This document shows, piece by piece, positions 14,407-15,423 of a stretch of 15,423 nucleotides of DNA. The stretch lies in contig CAMLFX010000080.1 in NCBI GenBank assembly GCA_946479435.1, forward strand, positions 1 through 15,423, written 5' to 3'. How positions within the stretch are numbered: position 1 is the first letter of the stretch; every line of letters begins with the position of its first letter. A program made the position numbers and the translations under genes. A model generated the notes under the pieces. That model was given only the letters and a program-made list of their open reading frames with translations, was not told the origin of the DNA and searched no databases. Origin of the DNA: an uncultured Sphingobacteriales bacterium. GTDB taxonomy: Bacteria; Bacteroidota; Bacteroidia; Chitinophagales; Chitinophagaceae.

Positions 14407-15423
14407 CTACAGTGCCAGGTCGGCATCGTCGTTGTTATTTGTTGGTTGTTGTGGTTGTTCGGCCTGTGTATTTTCAGGGCGTGGTTCGCGTGGGCGGTCA
14501 TCGCGTTGCGGGCGGTCTTCACGGTTATCGCGGTTACCACTATCACGGCGCTCACCACCACCACGGTCGTTGCGGTCGCGTTGCGGACGGTCACCACGAT
14601 CTCCGCCGCGGTCGTTACGGTCGCGCTGAGGGCGGTCGCCACGGTCACCCCCACGCTCACTGCGTTCGCGTGGAGCTGGTTCTACGTATCCTTCAGGCTT
14701 AGGCATCAAAGCTTTGCGGCTCAGGCGCAGTTTACCCGTTTTAGGATCGGTACCTACCAGTTTTATCTTCACCTTGTCACCCTCTTTCATTACACCTTCC
14801 AGTGTATCAAGACGGCTCCAGCTAACTTCAGATATGTGCAGCAAACCTTGCTTGCCCGGCAGGAACTCGATGAACGCACCAAAAGGAACGATGCTCTTCA
14901 CGGTACCTTCGTATTCAGTGCCTACTTCAGGTACTGCTACTATGCCTTTTATCCAGGCCAGTGCTTTATCGATATTCTCTTTATTAGCAGAGAATATTTT
15001 CACCTCACCGCGGTCGTTCACTTCTTCAATATTGATAGTAGTGCCGGTCTCACGCTGAATTTCCTGTATTATTTTACCACCCGGGCCTATGATAGCGCCA
15101 ATGAATTCGCGGTCGATATTCAGTTGTATGATGCGCGGCGTATGCGGTTTCATTTCCGTACGTGCCTCAGGTATGCATTGGTACATAGCATCGAGTATAT
15201 GCAGGCGGCCGGTGCGTGCCTGCTCAAGCGCTTGCATCATAATATCCATGCTCAGGCCATCTACTTTAATATCCATCTGGATACCGCAGATACCATCGCG
15301 CGTACCGGTTACTTTAAAGTCCATATCGCCCAGGTGGTCTTCATCGCCCAGGATATCGGTAAGGATAGCGAATTTGCCGTCATCGCCCGATATAAGGCCC
15401 ATTGCCACGCCACTTACGTGCTT
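14407..15423 (-). CDS. pnp: Polyribonucleotide nucleotidyltransferase (PNPase), C-terminal part
   Basis: The gene enters from the right edge; 338 C-terminal residues are present and the reading frame is open through the edge, so no start is seen. The enzyme degrades RNA 3' to 5' with phosphate and works in mRNA turnover. Visible parts are the end of the second RNase PH-like domain with its conserved acidic signature ([18 protein letters not shown]), the KH domain with [19 protein letters not shown], and the S1 domain ([32 protein letters not shown]). A long hydrophilic tail of about 90 residues follows, rich in Arg, Gly and Asp with tandem repeats, ending in NNDDADLAL. Such RG/D-rich tails are unstructured and usually help RNA binding. 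A strong terminator follows 20 bases after the stop. Confidence 0.95.
   Translation of the reverse strand, partial: KHVSGVAMGLISGDDGKFAILTDILGDEDHLGDMDFKVTGTRDGICGIQMDIKVDGLSMDIMMQALEQARTGRLHILDAMYQCIPEARTEMKPHTPRIIQLNIDREFIGAIIGPGGKIIQEIQRETGTTINIEEVNDRGEVKIFSANKENIDKALAWIKGIVAVPEVGTEYEGTVKSIVPFGAFIEFLPGKQGLLHISEVSWSRLDTLEGVMKEGDKVKIKLVGTDPKTGKLRLSRKALMPKPEGYVEPAPRERSERGGDRGDRPQRDRNDRGGDRGDRPQRDRNDRGGGERRDSGNRDNREDRPQRDDRPREPRPENTQAEQPQQPTNNNDDADLAL
14564..14653 (-). repeat. Tandem 45-bp repeat encoding the PNPase RG/D-rich tail
   Basis: Two diverged 45-bp units (14564-14608 and 14609-14653) each encode 15 residues containing [15 protein letters not shown]. Shorter related pieces ([14 protein letters not shown]) continue towards the stop codon. 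Differences are mostly at third positions, so the protein repeat is under selection. Confidence 0.75.

Noticed and set aside
14393..14702. Plus-strand reading frames with Arg/Ser- or His/Gly-rich translations
   Set aside because: They are the opposite strand of the repeat tail of pnp; the repeat composition keeps several frames open.
1..15423. CRISPR array, insertion sequence or prophage genes
   Set aside because: No regularly spaced repeats, transposase, integrase or phage structural genes were seen.

Overview
The window reads as chromosome of a Bacteroidota bacterium, probably in or near the Chitinophagaceae. The reasons are a SusC-style TonB-dependent receptor with an N-terminal carboxypeptidase-regulatory-like domain, another exported protein with the same domain, a paired ferritin-like gene set, almost no Shine-Dalgarno sequences, and several matches to the Bacteroidota promoter element TANNTTTG. 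Base composition is mid-40s percent GC by eye, except for one clearly AT-rich block at about 12.5-14.35 kb.

Layout. A partial tRNA-Val (minus, cut by the left edge) is followed by dapD (lysine/peptidoglycan precursor), an MscS-family channel gene and a small unknown gene. A minus-strand exported protein gene then meets the small gene tail to tail. pyrD (pyrimidine synthesis) and a TerC-family membrane protein gene form a tight pair ended by a strong terminator. A TonB-dependent receptor follows, behind a well-formed promoter and a perfect 14-bp palindrome. Next comes tatA. Two ferritin-like genes converge on it from the minus strand; one product has a textbook Tat signal plus lipobox and the other a plausible twin-arginine motif, so the Tat translocase gene lies next to two likely substrates. 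From 9.9 to 12.5 kb there are small unknown genes, a structured intergenic element (10534-10596), an exported unknown protein, a DUF4287 protein and a very acidic 96-residue protein. The window ends in the C-terminal half of polynucleotide phosphorylase (minus), which has an RG/D-rich repeat tail.

The most unusual part is 12512-14360. It holds a lone 500-residue reverse transcriptase gene (minus), AT-rich against its surroundings, inserted between the pnp terminator and the acidic-protein gene. It has all core RT motifs, including GIPQG and YSDD, but no visible integrase, endonuclease, intron domain V, retron-type or diversity-generating parts. Its roughly 345-bp upstream region has no gene but folds on the RT strand into several good hairpins, one with a GNRA tetraloop. 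It ends in a U7 tract directly before the start codon, and that start codon lies in the loop of a perfect 11-bp inverted repeat. This resembles single-RT anti-phage systems (the DRT/'unknown group' RTs) in which a noncoding RNA next to the RT is its template and partner. Family assignment and RNA boundaries are inference, not seen directly.
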